DNA of 64,000 nucleotides from NCBI RefSeq assembly GCF_021441885.1, contig NZ_CP090438.1:2232001-2296000 (forward strand), read 5' to 3'. A model generated the notes under the pieces. The model searched no databases. It was not told the DNA's origin and saw nothing but the letters and a program-made list of their open reading frames with translations. Made by a program: the position numbers and the translations under genes. Shown here piece by piece: positions 50,753-59,490 of this stretch. This stretch comes from Vibrio maritimus (GTDB lineage: Bacteria; Pseudomonadota; Gammaproteobacteria; Enterobacterales; Vibrionaceae). Each line of letters starts with the position of its first letter. Position 1 is the first letter of the stretch.

Positions 50753-53650
50753 TTAGTGAGAGTTAGTTAGCTCAAGGGCTAATTGATGAATATTGTTTAG
50801 AAGCGTGTCGAAATCCGATAGCTTCAAGCAAGGGTTCAAGATAGTAAATTTCAGTGCCGAGTGGCCGTTTACTACCGTCTCCCCAAGTACCGCAACGCCG
50901 CGAGTCAGCGCTTCGATGCGAATCGTTTTGTTAAGCTGCTCTAGGTCATCAGCATCATTGTTTACCGCTCTGAATAGAACCGTTGATAGCGACGGCTCTG
51001 CCAATAGCTCAAACTGTGGATGCGCTTTAACAAGCTTAGCCACTTGCTGAGTTTGATCCATTAGATGATCGTACATGTCACCTAGTGCGTCTGGACCAAC
51101 GTTTTGCATGGTCATGAAGACCTTCAACGCATCAAAACGCTTAGTCGTCGCGATGGATTTATCGACCAAGTTTGGCAGCTCGTCATGTTCACGATTCAAG
51201 TAATCAGCATGGTGAAGCAGATACTTGAAGTTAGCTCGATCTTTAAGAAGCAGTGAGCCGCAGCTGATGGTTTGGTAGAACAGCTTGTGGAAATCGACAC
51301 TCACTGAATCGGCTTTTTCGATCCCTTGGAGCTTGTCTCTATGACTACTTAGGATCAGCGCGCCACCGTAAGCACTGTCGACGTGGAACCAAAGACCGAA
51401 CTGGGAAGAGATATCCGCAAGTGTTGCTAAGTCATCGATCGCGCCGTGATCAGTGGTACCCGCGGTGCCAACTAGTGCAAATGGAATTAACCCTTGTTCT
51501 TTGAGTGCTGTGATGTCAGCAAGCAAAGCATCTGTTTTTATCGTGCCATTCTCATGAGTCGCCACGCAGTGCACGGCTTTTTCACCAAGACCAAGAAGTG
51601 ACGCTGACTTCTGAACGGTAAAGTGAGACTTGTCTGAGCAAACGATACGCAGTTTATCGGCGTAGCTTGGCAGACCTAGTTTTTGGATTGAATGACCGTC
51701 AGTGACATCAGCAATGCGATCGCGAGCCAGTAGCAAGCCCATTAAGTTACTTTGTGTACCGCCACTGGTGAAAATGCCGTCCGCATCTTCACCAAGCTCG
51801 TAGCGCTCACATAGCCAATCTAGAACCTTCTGCTCTACATAGGTCGCTGCTGATGCTTGATCCCAAGAGTCCATCGACTGGTTTAGCGCTGCAATCATCG
51901 CCTCTGCTGCCACCGCTGGCATCAAAGGAGGCGTATGCAGATGCGCAATACAATCAGGGTGCTGAGTGAAGATAGAGTGTTCCGCAACCAGCCCAGCCGT
52001 TTCATCAACGACGCTTTGCAGGTTGCTGTTTTGACTATCAAGATTTACGTCATTGATAAGTGTTTCGAGCGTTTTCGGATCCAAACCAGAATAGGGTTTG
52101 CTCACTTTTTCAAACACTTCTTTCATAGCTTGAGTCGTGTGATTCATCACCTGAGCAAACTCAGTCGCACCTTGCTCACCAGTGTGGATGAAGTGCTTAC
52201 GCCAGCTAGATTCCTTCGCTTGCTGCTCAGTTTTCTCACCGCCGCCTGCAACAATGATCGCCTCTTCGATAGTGCGTAGGGCAAAGTCAATCTGCTCAAA
52301 GCTGATGATAAGAGGTGGCAAGAAGCGAATAACAGAGCCGTCACGACCGCCCTTTTCAACCATCAAACCGCGCTCCAGCGCTGCTCGTTGAATTGCGAGC
52401 GTTAGTTCACCATCAGCGACAGGCTCACCAAACTTGTTGTGCTCACCGGTTGGTTTTACGATCTCAACGCCAAGCATCAGACCTTTACCACGAACTTCGG
52501 CAATGCAATTCACGCGATCTTTGATTTTGTTTAGACCCAATCGCAGATACTCGCCGGCAATGCTAGCGTGCTCAACGAGGTTATCTCGCTCGATGATCTC
52601 AAGTGCTTTTGCACCCGATACCATGGCTAATTGGTTACCGCGGAATGTACCCGTATGTTCGCCAGCATTCCATGTATCGACCTTTTTGTTGAATACCAAG
52701 ATCGACATTGGCAAACCACCACCAATCGCTTTAGAAAGGCAAAGAATATCTGGGCTGATACCGGCCTCTTCGAAGGCAAATCGGTAACCCGTTTTTCCCA
52801 CACCGCACTGAATCTCATCAAGAATCAGTAGAATCTCATGCTCATCACAAATCCTACGCAGCTCTTTGAGCCAAAACGCTGGAGCCGGAATCACACCGCC
52901 CTCGCCTTGTACTGGCTCAACGATGATCGCCGCTGGTTTCATGATGCCAGCTTCGTCGTCATTGAGGAGTCGCTCAATGTAACGAATACTCTGCTTGGCA
53001 CCTGCATCACCACCCAATCCAAATGGACAGCGCAAGCTATACGGGAACGGCATAAAGTGCACGTCTGACATGAGACCGGTACGACGCGCTTTAGTGCCGA
53101 GGTTACCCATCATGCCCATAGTGCCATTCGTCATGCCGTGATACGCACCGCGAAATGCAAACATGGTGTTGCGGCCCGTGGTTTGCTTCGCCAGCTTGAT
53201 CGCAGCTTCGACCGCATCGGCACCGGAAGGACCACAGAACTGAATCACAGATTCAGTCGCGAACTGCTCAGGCAAAAAGGCTTTAACGCGTTTGATAAAG
53301 CGATCTTTCGCTTCTGTCGTGATATCTAGCGTTTGATACGGTAGACCGGAGTCTAGCTGCTCTTTGAGGGCTTGGTTAATCTCTGGATGGTTGTAACCCA
53401 TCGCCAGGGTACCTGCACCAGCAAGGCAGTCTAAGAAAATTTGACCGCGAGTATCTTCCACTAACGCTCCATAGGCTCGTTTGATGGCAATCGGAAGACG
53501 ACGCGGGTACGAACGTACTTCTGACTCATGCTCGGCTTGGTCTAGTAATACTTGATCTGGGGTCAGATCGTAAGTGCCTTCGACGTGTGGAACTTGAACC
53601 GAAATCGAAGACGCGAATTCTTTTGAATCAAATTCGAATGCTGTACTCAT
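50753..53650 (-). CDS. Fused diaminobutyrate aminotransferase / 2,4-diaminobutyrate decarboxylase
   Basis: 965-aa bifunctional PLP protein. Residues about 30-465 are a class III aminotransferase (Dat) that makes L-2,4-diaminobutyrate from aspartate semialdehyde; its PLP lysine is in LCLSKAIGGGLPM. Residues about 500-960 are a group II decarboxylase (Ddc) yielding 1,3-diaminopropane; its PLP lysine is in DFHKLFYQTISCG, with FTSGGTQSNLMGLLLARD and WFHVDSAYGGALIL upstream. The fusion is known in Vibrio (dat-ddc). First gene of the norspermidine operon, with a leader of about 460 bases carrying two short ORFs. Confidence 0.95.
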   Translation of the reverse strand: MSTAFEFDSKEFASSISVQVPHVEGTYDLTPDQVLLDQAEHESEVRSYPRRLPIAIKRAYGALVEDTRGQIFLDCLAGAGTLAMGYNHPEINQALKEQLDSGLPYQTLDITTEAKDRFIKRVKAFLPEQFATESVIQFCGPSGADAVEAAIKLAKQTTGRNTMFAFRGAYHGMTNGTMGMMGNLGTKARRTGLMSDVHFMPFPYSLRCPFGLGGDAGAKQSIRYIERLLNDDEAGIMKPAAIIVEPVQGEGGVIPAPAFWLKELRRICDEHEILLILDEIQCGVGKTGYRFAFEEAGISPDILCLSKAIGGGLPMSILVFNKKVDTWNAGEHTGTFRGNQLAMVSGAKALEIIERDNLVEHASIAGEYLRLGLNKIKDRVNCIAEVRGKGLMLGVEIVKPTGEHNKFGEPVADGELTLAIQRAALERGLMVEKGGRDGSVIRFLPPLIISFEQIDFALRTIEEAIIVAGGGEKTEQQAKESSWRKHFIHTGEQGATEFAQVMNHTTQAMKEVFEKVSKPYSGLDPKTLETLINDVNLDSQNSNLQSVVDETAGLVAEHSIFTQHPDCIAHLHTPPLMPAVAAEAMIAALNQSMDSWDQASAATYVEQKVLDWLCERYELGEDADGIFTSGGTQSNLMGLLLARDRIADVTDGHSIQKLGLPSYADKLRIVCSDKSHFTVQKSASLLGLGEKAVHCVATHENGTIKTDALLADITALKEQGLIPFALVGTAGTTDHGAIDDLATLADISSQFGLWFHVDSAYGGALILSSHRDKLQGIEKADSVSVDFHKLFYQTISCGSLLLKDRANFKYLLHHADYLNREHDELPNLVDKSIATTKRFDALKVFMTMQNVGPDALGDMYDHLMDQTQQVAKLVKAHPQFELLAEPSLSTVLFRAVNNDADDLEQLNKTIRIEALTRGVAVLGETVVNGHSALKFTILNPCLKLSDFDTLLNNIHQLALELTNSH

Positions 53651-53778
53651 TTATTTGTAACCTGATTTTACGCGCACAGTACTCACTGTTACGCGAACAA
53701 CAAAACGAGTCCCATCTGAACAACAGATGTGACGAAGCCCAACGCACTTGCGCTAGGAAAAGAGATCGATTCTGTAAA

Positions 53779-53880
53779 TCAAGGCTCTGTGATACTACGG
53801 TTTACGCGCAATACACAGTTTGGAAGTACAAAGCTGATTTTTGAGTGAGAGTTAATGTGTTTCAATGTTGGGTTTCCCAT
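53779..53880 (-). CDS. Possible leader peptide 2, 33 aa
   Basis: ATG at 53880 with AAGGG seven bases ahead, an excellent ribosome site. The peptide begins MGNPTLKHINSHSK and ends LRVNRSITEP. It starts 12 bases after the stop of leader peptide 1, and 128 bases lie between its stop and the aminotransferase start. Not recognised from any database; the case rests on ribosome-site quality and position. Confidence 0.4.
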   Translation of the reverse strand: MGNPTLKHINSHSKISFVLPNCVLRVNRSITEP

Positions 53881-53892
53881 TAATATGCCCTT

Positions 53893-53928
53893 CTAGGCAT
53901 CAGTATCCCGTCTACTGATTATTGGCAT
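53893..53928 (-). CDS. Possible leader peptide 1, 11 aa
   Basis: MPIISRRDTDA with the tandem Arg codons AGA CGG, preceded by TAGGT about eight bases upstream. Its TAG stop runs into the AAGGG of leader peptide 2. A paired, coupled arrangement like this is typical of translation-sensing leaders, but could arise by chance. Confidence 0.35.
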   Translation of the reverse strand: MPIISRRDTDA

Positions 53929-54111
53929 AACCAGTACCTACCCTACGTCGTATCACAATCAGCTTGAATGGTTACGACGCGTATCCCCCAGATTCATTCC
54001 GAGATTGCGCGGGAAAGTAACATAGAACTCATTATCATCGCAACCGTTTTTATCACGTAAAACACGGGTCACTAGTTACGTATTATTGAGCAATATTAAA
54101 CTACTGACATA

Positions 54112-54135
54112 AAAAAACCGCCTCTGCAGAGGCGG
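54112..54135 (-). terminator. Terminator after riboflavin synthase
   Basis: On the minus strand CCGCCTCTGCAGAGGCGGTTTTTTTA, a perfect 9-bp stem with a seven-T run, 20-45 bases beyond the stop. Confidence 0.9.
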
Positions 54136-54154
54136 TCCATTCCAAAACTAACTA

Positions 54155-54874
54155 TTAGTCTTTTTTGTCGCTCAGACTCTTGGTGGTTGCATGACCAATT
54201 GCGTCTACGTCTACACCATTTTGCTCAAGGAATTTTTCGAACATCGGCAGCAGTGGGCCAAGGGTTTCAGCTATGGTATCCCTCACTGTGTCAACGACGA
54301 CCTGAGTGCCTCGCTCGATCTCAATATTGACGTCGTCACCAACACCTTTGCCTTCAAACGTCGTCATACGACGAGTTTCTGGAATAAGCCAGACATCAAA
54401 CCAGCCTTCTTGCTTATCCACCTCAGAAACCGTCAGACTAGCGCCATTGATCGCAATATAGCCTTTAGGGAACACATAAGGCTTCCACTCTTTTGGCAAC
54501 TGAAATTTGATTCGGTAGTTATCTTCTTGCTGCTCTACCGATACCAACGGTGTTTTGAAATCAACATGACCAGATAATGGGTGACCGCCAATCTCAGCAC
54601 CATCTTTAGCTGCACGTTCTACGTTGATCATCTGGCCTTGCTCAAAAGAGCTTAGCGTTGTGATATTGAGGCTCTGCAACATAACATCAAACGACAAACG
54701 CGTGTCCGTTTGTATCTCAGTTACCGTCAAACAAACGCCATCTACAGCGATACTCGCGCCAATTTCAACATCGGCACAAAACCCTTGCTCGAAGTCGATT
54801 TCAAAGGTGCGAATGCCGTTTAGGTCTGTAATTTTATCAATAGTGGCGACAGATTGAATAATACCGGTAAACAT
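54155..54874 (-). CDS. ribE: Riboflavin synthase alpha subunit-like protein
   Basis: Cytoplasmic trimeric enzyme that converts two lumazine molecules to riboflavin, 239 aa. Two lumazine-binding repeats: MFTGIIQSVATI to about 95 with SIAVDGVCLTV and GGHPLSGHVDF, and about 100-195 with GYIAINGASLTVSEV and TTFEGKGVGDDVNIEIER. The C-terminal tail (about 205-239) is longer than in E. coli RibE (213 aa). A separate gene from ribA in the window; no FMN riboswitch seen before it. Confidence 0.9.
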   Translation of the reverse strand: MFTGIIQSVATIDKITDLNGIRTFEIDFEQGFCADVEIGASIAVDGVCLTVTEIQTDTRLSFDVMLQSLNITTLSSFEQGQMINVERAAKDGAEIGGHPLSGHVDFKTPLVSVEQQEDNYRIKFQLPKEWKPYVFPKGYIAINGASLTVSEVDKQEGWFDVWLIPETRRMTTFEGKGVGDDVNIEIERGTQVVVDTVRDTIAETLGPLLPMFEKFLEQNGVDVDAIGHATTKSLSDKKD

Positions 54875-54972
54875 AGATGCCTCGATTTATCATTAGAGTG
54901 CTTATAGTACGGACATCATTGCAAAAAGAATCAGCAAGATAAAGGCTAAAGATGGAAAAGTATTAGAACGAA

Positions 54973-55001
54973 AGAGCCCTAGCATTTCTGCTGGGGCTTT
55001 A
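54973..55001 (-). terminator. Distal terminator copy in the tRNA region
   Basis: On the minus strand AAAGCCCCAGCAGAAATGCTAGGGCTCTTT: a slightly degraded copy of the terminator at 55095-55124, shifted by about 123 bases. Confidence 0.65.
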
Positions 55002-55006
55002 GTGTT

Positions 55007-55082
55007 TGGAGCGACTCGACCGGATTCGGGCACGAGGTTCACCTCATTCCCAAACGATGACCTCGAGCGACGCTGTTGCCCA
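55007..55082 (-). pseudogene. Relic of a tRNA-Gly unit
   Basis: TGGAGCGAC (the tRNA-Gly 3' end, minus strand) followed by scrambled sequence that keeps only short pieces in order (ACGAGGTTC, GACCTC). It lies exactly one unit (123 bases = 76-base tRNA plus spacer) from the intact tRNA-Gly at 55130, and a terminator copy follows as for the intact gene. Read as a decayed tandem duplicate; an integration scar is the other possibility. Confidence 0.45.
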
Positions 55083-55094
55083 TTACCAAAACAA

Positions 55095-55124
55095 GAAAAC
55101 CCCAGCATTTCTGCTGGGGTTTTA
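55095..55124 (-). terminator. Terminator of the tRNA operon
   Basis: On the minus strand AAAACCCCAGCAGAAATGCTGGGGTTTTC: stem CCCCAGCA/TGCTGGGG with T run, 5 bases after the last tRNA. Confidence 0.85.
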
Positions 55125-55129
55125 ATGTT

Positions 55130-55205
55130 TGGAGCGACACACGAGGTTCGAACTCGTGACCTCAACCTTGGCAAGGTTGCGCTCTACCAACTGAGCTAGT
55201 GTCGC
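55130..55205 (-). tRNA. tRNA-Gly (GCC)
   Basis: 76 bases, encoded CCA. On the minus strand it starts GCGACACTAGCTCAGTTGG; the anticodon loop between stems CAACC and GGTTG reads TTGCCAA, anticodon GCC. T-arm GTTCGAACC-like. Second Gly gene of the operon, same sequence as 55385-55460. Confidence 0.97.
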
Positions 55206-55232
55206 ATTTGTCTTTTCAGACTAAATTTGAGA

Positions 55233-55319
55233 TGGTGCCCCGGGCCGGACTTGAACCGGCACAACGCGAACGTCGAGGGATTTTAAATCCCTTGTGTCTA
55301 CCAATTCCACCACCAGGGC
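55233..55319 (-). tRNA. tRNA-Leu (TAA)
   Basis: 87 bases with a long variable arm and encoded CCA. On the minus strand it starts GCCCTGGTGGTGGAATTGG; the stem AGGGA/TCCCT encloses TTTAAAA, anticodon TAA. Same length as E. coli leuZ. Confidence 0.96.
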
Positions 55320-55384
55320 ACGCAAAATCCTTTGCGATGGAGACACCATCTTGATACCGCCTTCAAGGCCATATCACTATAATT

Positions 55385-55460
55385 TGGAGCGACACACGAG
55401 GTTCGAACTCGTGACCTCAACCTTGGCAAGGTTGCGCTCTACCAACTGAGCTAGTGTCGC
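55385..55460 (-). tRNA. tRNA-Gly (GCC)
   Basis: 76 bases, identical to 55130-55205 where read, anticodon GCC, encoded CCA. Lies between tRNA-Cys and tRNA-Leu. Confidence 0.97.
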
Positions 55461-55478
55461 ATATTCTCTAAGAGAGAA

Positions 55479-55552
55479 TGGAGGCGCCTCCCGGAGTCGA
55501 ACCGAGGTCCACGGATTTGCAATCCGCTGCATAGCCACTCTGCCAAGGCGCC
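55479..55552 (-). tRNA. tRNA-Cys (GCA)
   Basis: 74 bases with encoded CCA. On the minus strand it starts GGCGCCTTGGCAGAGTGGC; the anticodon stem GCGGA/TCCGT encloses TTGCAAA, anticodon GCA. First gene of the four-tRNA operon, downstream of pgsA as in enterobacteria (glyW-cysT-leuZ). Confidence 0.97.
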
Positions 55553-55619
55553 TTCTTGTTGCTCATGAAGCTCTGCTTTTCACTTTCGTTTTGAGCAGTT
55601 CCTCTTGAGTACGGGAGGC

Positions 55620-55647
55620 ATTTTACGCAATCAGGAAAATGAGTCAA
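55620..55647 (-). promoter_or_regulatory. tRNA operon promoter
   Basis: On the minus strand TTGACT, 16 bases, TAAAAT, then a GC-rich discriminator (GCCTCCC), which is typical of stringently controlled stable-RNA promoters. About 68 bases upstream of tRNA-Cys. Confidence 0.75.
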
Positions 55648-55848
55648 CACGTTTTTTGATATTTTGAATCGTTTGACCAAGAAATACCCAAAAAGCGCCA
55701 ATTTGCTCAATTTTCTAGCAAAAACATGCACATTTAAGACTAGAAAACTTGTCAACTTACCAAAATATGCCTAACCAACAAGCCTAATTGAGCTTACCTA
55801 TCATCGCATTCGCAAGAGCCATATCAAAAATTACGCTGCGCTAAAATG

Positions 55849-55876
55849 CAAAAAGGCGAGCTTACTGCTCGCCTTA
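55849..55876 (-). terminator. Terminator after pgsA
   Basis: On the minus strand AAGGCGAG-CAGTAAG-CTCGCCTTTTT, a clean stem with a T run 35-60 bases beyond the stop. Confidence 0.85.
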
Positions 55877-55908
55877 ATATTCAATACTATTATTCGTTGC
55901 CGCGCTAA

Positions 55909-56463
55909 CTACTTATCAGCGTTAAGCAAATCGTCTTTTGCCGCTGCCAGATATTGCATCATTGACCAATAGGTCAAAACCGTCGCGACATACAGTGCCA
56001 CATAGCCAACCCAAATCATCCAATCGTCATAACGCCAAATCAGCACCCAGAGCGCGAACATTTGAGAGACAGTTTTGACTTTACCAACCCAAGATACGGC
56101 CACGCTCGCGCGTTTGCCAATCTCAGCCATCCACTCACGCAGTGCAGAAATAATAATTTCTCGAGCAATCATGGTTACTGCAGGGATGGTGACCCAAATA
56201 GAGTGGTAATGTTCGGTGATAAGAATAAGTGCAGTTGCCACGAGGACCTTATCGGCAACAGGATCGATGAAAGCCCCAAAACGGGACGTTTGACCAAGCT
56301 TTCTCGCTAACATCCCATCGAGCCAGTCAGTGAAGCCTGCCACCCAGAATATCATAGCGGCTGCAAACGGCGCCCAGCTATACGGAAGATAGAAAGCAAC
56401 GACGAACACGGGGATGAGAAATAATCTCAACAAAGACAGAATGTTAGGGATGTTTAAACGCAT
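55909..56463 (-). CDS. pgsA: Phosphatidylglycerophosphate synthase
   Basis: Inner-membrane CDP-alcohol phosphotransferase, 184 aa with about 4-6 TM helices. It transfers phosphatidyl from CDP-diacylglycerol to glycerol-3-phosphate, the first step to phosphatidylglycerol and cardiolipin. The family motif D-G-x2-A-R-x8-G-x3-D-x3-D appears in TDWLDGMLARKLGQTSRFGAFIDPVADKV. It follows uvrC by 48 bases on the same strand, as in E. coli. Confidence 0.95.
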   Translation of the reverse strand: MRLNIPNILSLLRLFLIPVFVVAFYLPYSWAPFAAAMIFWVAGFTDWLDGMLARKLGQTSRFGAFIDPVADKVLVATALILITEHYHSIWVTIPAVTMIAREIIISALREWMAEIGKRASVAVSWVGKVKTVSQMFALWVLIWRYDDWMIWVGYVALYVATVLTYWSMMQYLAAAKDDLLNADK

Positions 56464-56511
56464 ATTATTATCGGCTCTATTTTACTGCCTGTTTATGTTG
56501 CGGGATTTTCT

Positions 56512-58347
56512 CTACTGTTTCAATGCTTGATAGATGTTTTCTGCCAAAGAAATGCTAATTCCTGGGACTTTGGCGATTTCTTCTACACTTGCACGTTTGA
56601 GTTCTTGCAAACCACCCATGTATTTTAACAAGGCTTGTCTGCGTTTCGGACCGATGCCCTCAATACCTTCTAAAGGACTGGTTCGACGCGCTTTGGCCCG
56701 TTTCGCTCTATGCCCAGCAATCGCATGATTATGACTTTCATCACGAATGTGTTGAATTAAGTGCAATGCCGGCGCATCGCTTGGTAAGTTAAACTCTCTA
56801 CCTTCTGGAGTGATAAGGGTTTCGAGACCGGGTTTACGGGTTACACCCTTAGCGATACCAATCATTAGTGGGCGTTTTGGCCAATCGTCCCAATACTCAG
56901 AAACTATGTCCACCGCACGGTTTAGCTGACCTTTACCACCATCAATAAAGATAATATCCGGAATTTTATCTACATCGATCTGTTTGGAGTAACGGCGTTC
57001 AAGCACTTGTCCCATGGCTGCATAATCATCGCCACCGGTAATACCGGTAATGTTGTATCGACGATACTCCTGCTTCACAGGCCCTTCTTGGTTAAACACT
57101 ACACATGACGCAATGGTGTTCTCACCCATAGTATGACTGATATCGAAACATTCCATACGGGCGATGTTTTCGATGTTCAACGCATCTTGAAGCGCTTTGA
57201 AGCGTTGGTTGATGGTCATCTTGTGGTTGATCTTTGTCGTGATCGCCGTCAACGCATTAGTGTTCGACAGTTTCAGGTAGCGTCCCCTCGCCCCTGTCGG
57301 ATTGATGTGGAACACGACTTTACGACCCGCAATTTCTGTCAAGGCCTTGGACATGTCATTGACGTCTTCCACCAAGCCATCATTAAGAATGATACGAGTC
57401 GGAATCGTGCGTGACTCAGAGTGGTTGAGGTAGTACTGACTCAAGAAGCTATAAAACACCTCTGACTGCTCAGTATTGTTCGGTATCTTAGGAAAATGAC
57501 TGCGACTGCCTAAAATCTTGCCCTGTCGAATCATCAAGATATGAACACACGCCACACCGTTTTCCTGAGCAAAACCCAATACGTCCATATCGTCATCACT
57601 GTCTTCAGAAACAAACTGCTGTTCTTGAACACGCCTTATCGCCTGGATCTGATCGCGATACTTAGCCGCTTGCTCAAAGGCAAGGTTACGGCTAGCGTCG
57701 TCCATTTTCTCCACCAGCATTTGCACGACATTCTTGTCTTTACCTTGTAAGAACAAACGCAGTAAGCCAACCAGTTCCGTGTACTCGTCGTCGGAAATAA
57801 TAGAACTCACACAAGGACCCGCGCAGCGACCAATCTGATACATCAGGCATGGGCGACTTCGGTTAGCATAGACAGAGTCCTCGCACTGTCTCACCGGGAA
57901 GATGCGTTGTAACAGGTGAAGTGTTTGTCTTACGGCACCAGAATCTGGATAGGGTCCGAAATACTCCCCTTTTTTGCGCCTTGCTCCGCCATGCATGGAT
58001 AACCGTGGATGCTTATGACCAGACAAAAAGATGTACGGATAGGATTTATCGTCTCTCAACAGTACGTTGTATTTAGGCAGGTACTGCTTGATATAGTTGT
58101 GCTCAAGAATTAACGCTTCCGTTTCGGTATGCGTTACTGTCACGTCTATTTTATTGATGTTACTGACCAACGCGCGCGTTTTTTCACTATCGACACGTTT
58201 TCGAAAGTAACTAGAGAGGCGTTTTTTAAGGTCTTTGGCTTTGCCGACGTAGATAACGACCGACTCGGCGTCGTACATACGGTAGACGCCGGGTTGGTTT
58301 GTTACGGTTTTGAGGAAGGATGTTGAGTCAAAAATGGGTTCCGACAC
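56512..58347 (-). CDS. uvrC: Excinuclease ABC subunit C
   Basis: DNA repair nuclease that makes both incisions in nucleotide excision repair, 611 aa. GIY-YIG domain at the N-terminus (GVYRMYDAESVVIYVGKAKDLKKRLSSYF), a UVR/UvrB-binding domain (about 200-235), the UvrC RNase H-like nuclease domain (about 370-530, ECFDISHTMGENTIASCVVF and IDGGKGQLNRA), and tandem helix-hairpin-helix motifs at the end (IEGIGPKRRQALLKYMGG). Directly after varA, co-transcribed as in other gammaproteobacteria. Confidence 0.97.
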   Translation of the reverse strand: MSEPIFDSTSFLKTVTNQPGVYRMYDAESVVIYVGKAKDLKKRLSSYFRKRVDSEKTRALVSNINKIDVTVTHTETEALILEHNYIKQYLPKYNVLLRDDKSYPYIFLSGHKHPRLSMHGGARRKKGEYFGPYPDSGAVRQTLHLLQRIFPVRQCEDSVYANRSRPCLMYQIGRCAGPCVSSIISDDEYTELVGLLRLFLQGKDKNVVQMLVEKMDDASRNLAFEQAAKYRDQIQAIRRVQEQQFVSEDSDDDMDVLGFAQENGVACVHILMIRQGKILGSRSHFPKIPNNTEQSEVFYSFLSQYYLNHSESRTIPTRIILNDGLVEDVNDMSKALTEIAGRKVVFHINPTGARGRYLKLSNTNALTAITTKINHKMTINQRFKALQDALNIENIARMECFDISHTMGENTIASCVVFNQEGPVKQEYRRYNITGITGGDDYAAMGQVLERRYSKQIDVDKIPDIIFIDGGKGQLNRAVDIVSEYWDDWPKRPLMIGIAKGVTRKPGLETLITPEGREFNLPSDAPALHLIQHIRDESHNHAIAGHRAKRAKARRTSPLEGIEGIGPKRRQALLKYMGGLQELKRASVEEIAKVPGISISLAENIYQALKQ

Positions 58348-58360
58348 GCTATGTTCTCAA

Positions 58361-59005
58361 CTACAACGTCTCAGTATCTAGCATTCCATGTCGAATCGCT
58401 AAGTGAGTCAGTTCAACATCACCGTTGATATCCAGTTTGCTAAACAAACGGTATCGATAGCTGTTCACGGTTTTCGGGCTCAGGCTCAATTGCTCTGAGA
58501 TATCCGTTACCTTTTGCCCTTTAGTAATCATCATCATGATTTGAAGTTCACGTTCAGAAAGGTCTTTGAACGGGTTCTCTGATGCTGATGAAAACTGGCT
58601 TAGCGCCATCTGCTGAGCAATCTCAGGAGAGATGTAACGCTGACCGCTGTTGACGAGACGAATGGCATTCACCATTTCATCAGGCGCAGCGCCTTTGGTC
58701 AGGTAGCCCGCGGCACCTGCCTGCATAACTTTTGTCGGAAATGGATTTTCCGTATGCACAGTTAACACGATGATCTTAATGTCTGGATTATGGCGAAGGA
58801 TTTTTTTCGTCGCTTCTAGTCCACCAATGCCAGGCATATTCATGTCCATTAAAATGACGTCAACATGGTTGCTACGACACCATTTTACGGCTTCTTCACC
58901 ACTGTCAGCTTCCCCTGCTACATTCATTCCACGGACGTCTTCGATAATACGTCGTATCCCTGTGCGAACCAGTTCGTGATCATCTACAAGGAAAACATTA
59001 ATCAA
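58361..59005 (-). CDS. varA: GacA/UvrY-family response regulator
   Basis: 214 aa from the TTG ending at 59005 (GGAG eight bases upstream), matching the family length; an upstream start adds 13 atypical residues. Receiver domain with FLVDDHE and the phospho-Asp in ILMDMNMPG, and a LuxR-type HTH at the end (LSERELQIMMMITKGQKV, SLSPKTVNSYRYRLFSKLD). Partner of the BarA/VarS kinase; in Vibrio it drives Csr small RNAs and virulence and quorum-sensing control. Adjacent to uvrC, the classic context. Confidence 0.95.
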   Translation of the reverse strand: MINVFLVDDHELVRTGIRRIIEDVRGMNVAGEADSGEEAVKWCRSNHVDVILMDMNMPGIGGLEATKKILRHNPDIKIIVLTVHTENPFPTKVMQAGAAGYLTKGAAPDEMVNAIRLVNSGQRYISPEIAQQMALSQFSSASENPFKDLSERELQIMMMITKGQKVTDISEQLSLSPKTVNSYRYRLFSKLDINGDVELTHLAIRHGMLDTETL

Positions 59006-59490
59006 ACTTGTATCTCCACACTTATCTATTGGCTCTGCGACCACTTGAGGTTAGTGGATAGCAGCATGGCTGACTATCATACCTCATGTTACGTTTAAAT
59101 GCTCCCATACAAATCGTGCACGGGCGCAAAGTTTGCGAAACACATTACGACGAAGATTCAACGTCGTCAATCAGAAAAACTTTAAAATCATTAGGTTACA
59201 AATCATACAACCATTAGCTATCTCTAACCTAACCCCCCGATTTATGGGCATAAATCCACTTTACACCCCTATGAAACATCTAGCACACTATACTCTAGAT
59301 ATTTGCAAAATCTCGATATAAATCACTATTCTAGAAACATGGTGTTACCACTAAAGTTTAGCTCATATTGAGGTACTTTGGCTCTGGATAGACCTTTGTT
59401 ACACTTGTTCATCAGTCAGAGCTATTATTGAGTAAATATTTTGCACAAAATTTACTCAGCCACAGCAAACCATGTAGGAATTCGCTTCAT
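59006..59490. other. Intergenic region between divergent varA and polB
   Basis: About 485 AT-rich bases with no gene. A short CGCAAACTTTGCG-like inverted repeat lies at 59125-59137. No LexA box (CTGT-N8-ACAG) was recognised, although polB is SOS-induced in E. coli. Confidence 0.45.

Larger units (their letters stand above)
53651..54111. other. Long leader region of the norspermidine operon
   Basis: About 460 bases with no large ORF. On the minus strand it carries short ORFs at 53893-53928 and 53779-53880, a weaker one at 53959-53997, and a perfect 6-bp hairpin CATCTG-TTGTT-CAGATG at 53713-53729, some 60 bases before the start codon. Looks like an untranslated regulatory leader. Confidence 0.5.
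55553..55908. other. Intergenic region upstream of the tRNA operon
   Basis: About 355 bases with no ORF. It holds the tRNA operon promoter (55620-55647) and the pgsA terminator (55849-55876), with AT-rich sequence between; nothing else seen. Confidence 0.6.

Noticed and set aside
53959..53997. Short minus-strand ORF MNLGDTRRNHSS in the norspermidine leader
   Set aside because: GGA touches the ATG with no spacing, so no usable ribosome site; kept only as a note in the leader entry.
54902..55174. 90-aa ORF with repeated RVAPN-x-K-x-PAEMLG segments
   Set aside because: The repeat is a translation of the duplicated tRNA 3' end and terminator, not a protein repeat.
55468..55755. 95-aa reverse ORF over tRNA-Cys and the tRNA promoter
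   Set aside because: It runs through a tRNA gene and its promoter, so it is not a coding gene.
59006..59490. LexA box upstream of polB
   Set aside because: Searched by eye for CTGT-N8-ACAG on both strands and found none.
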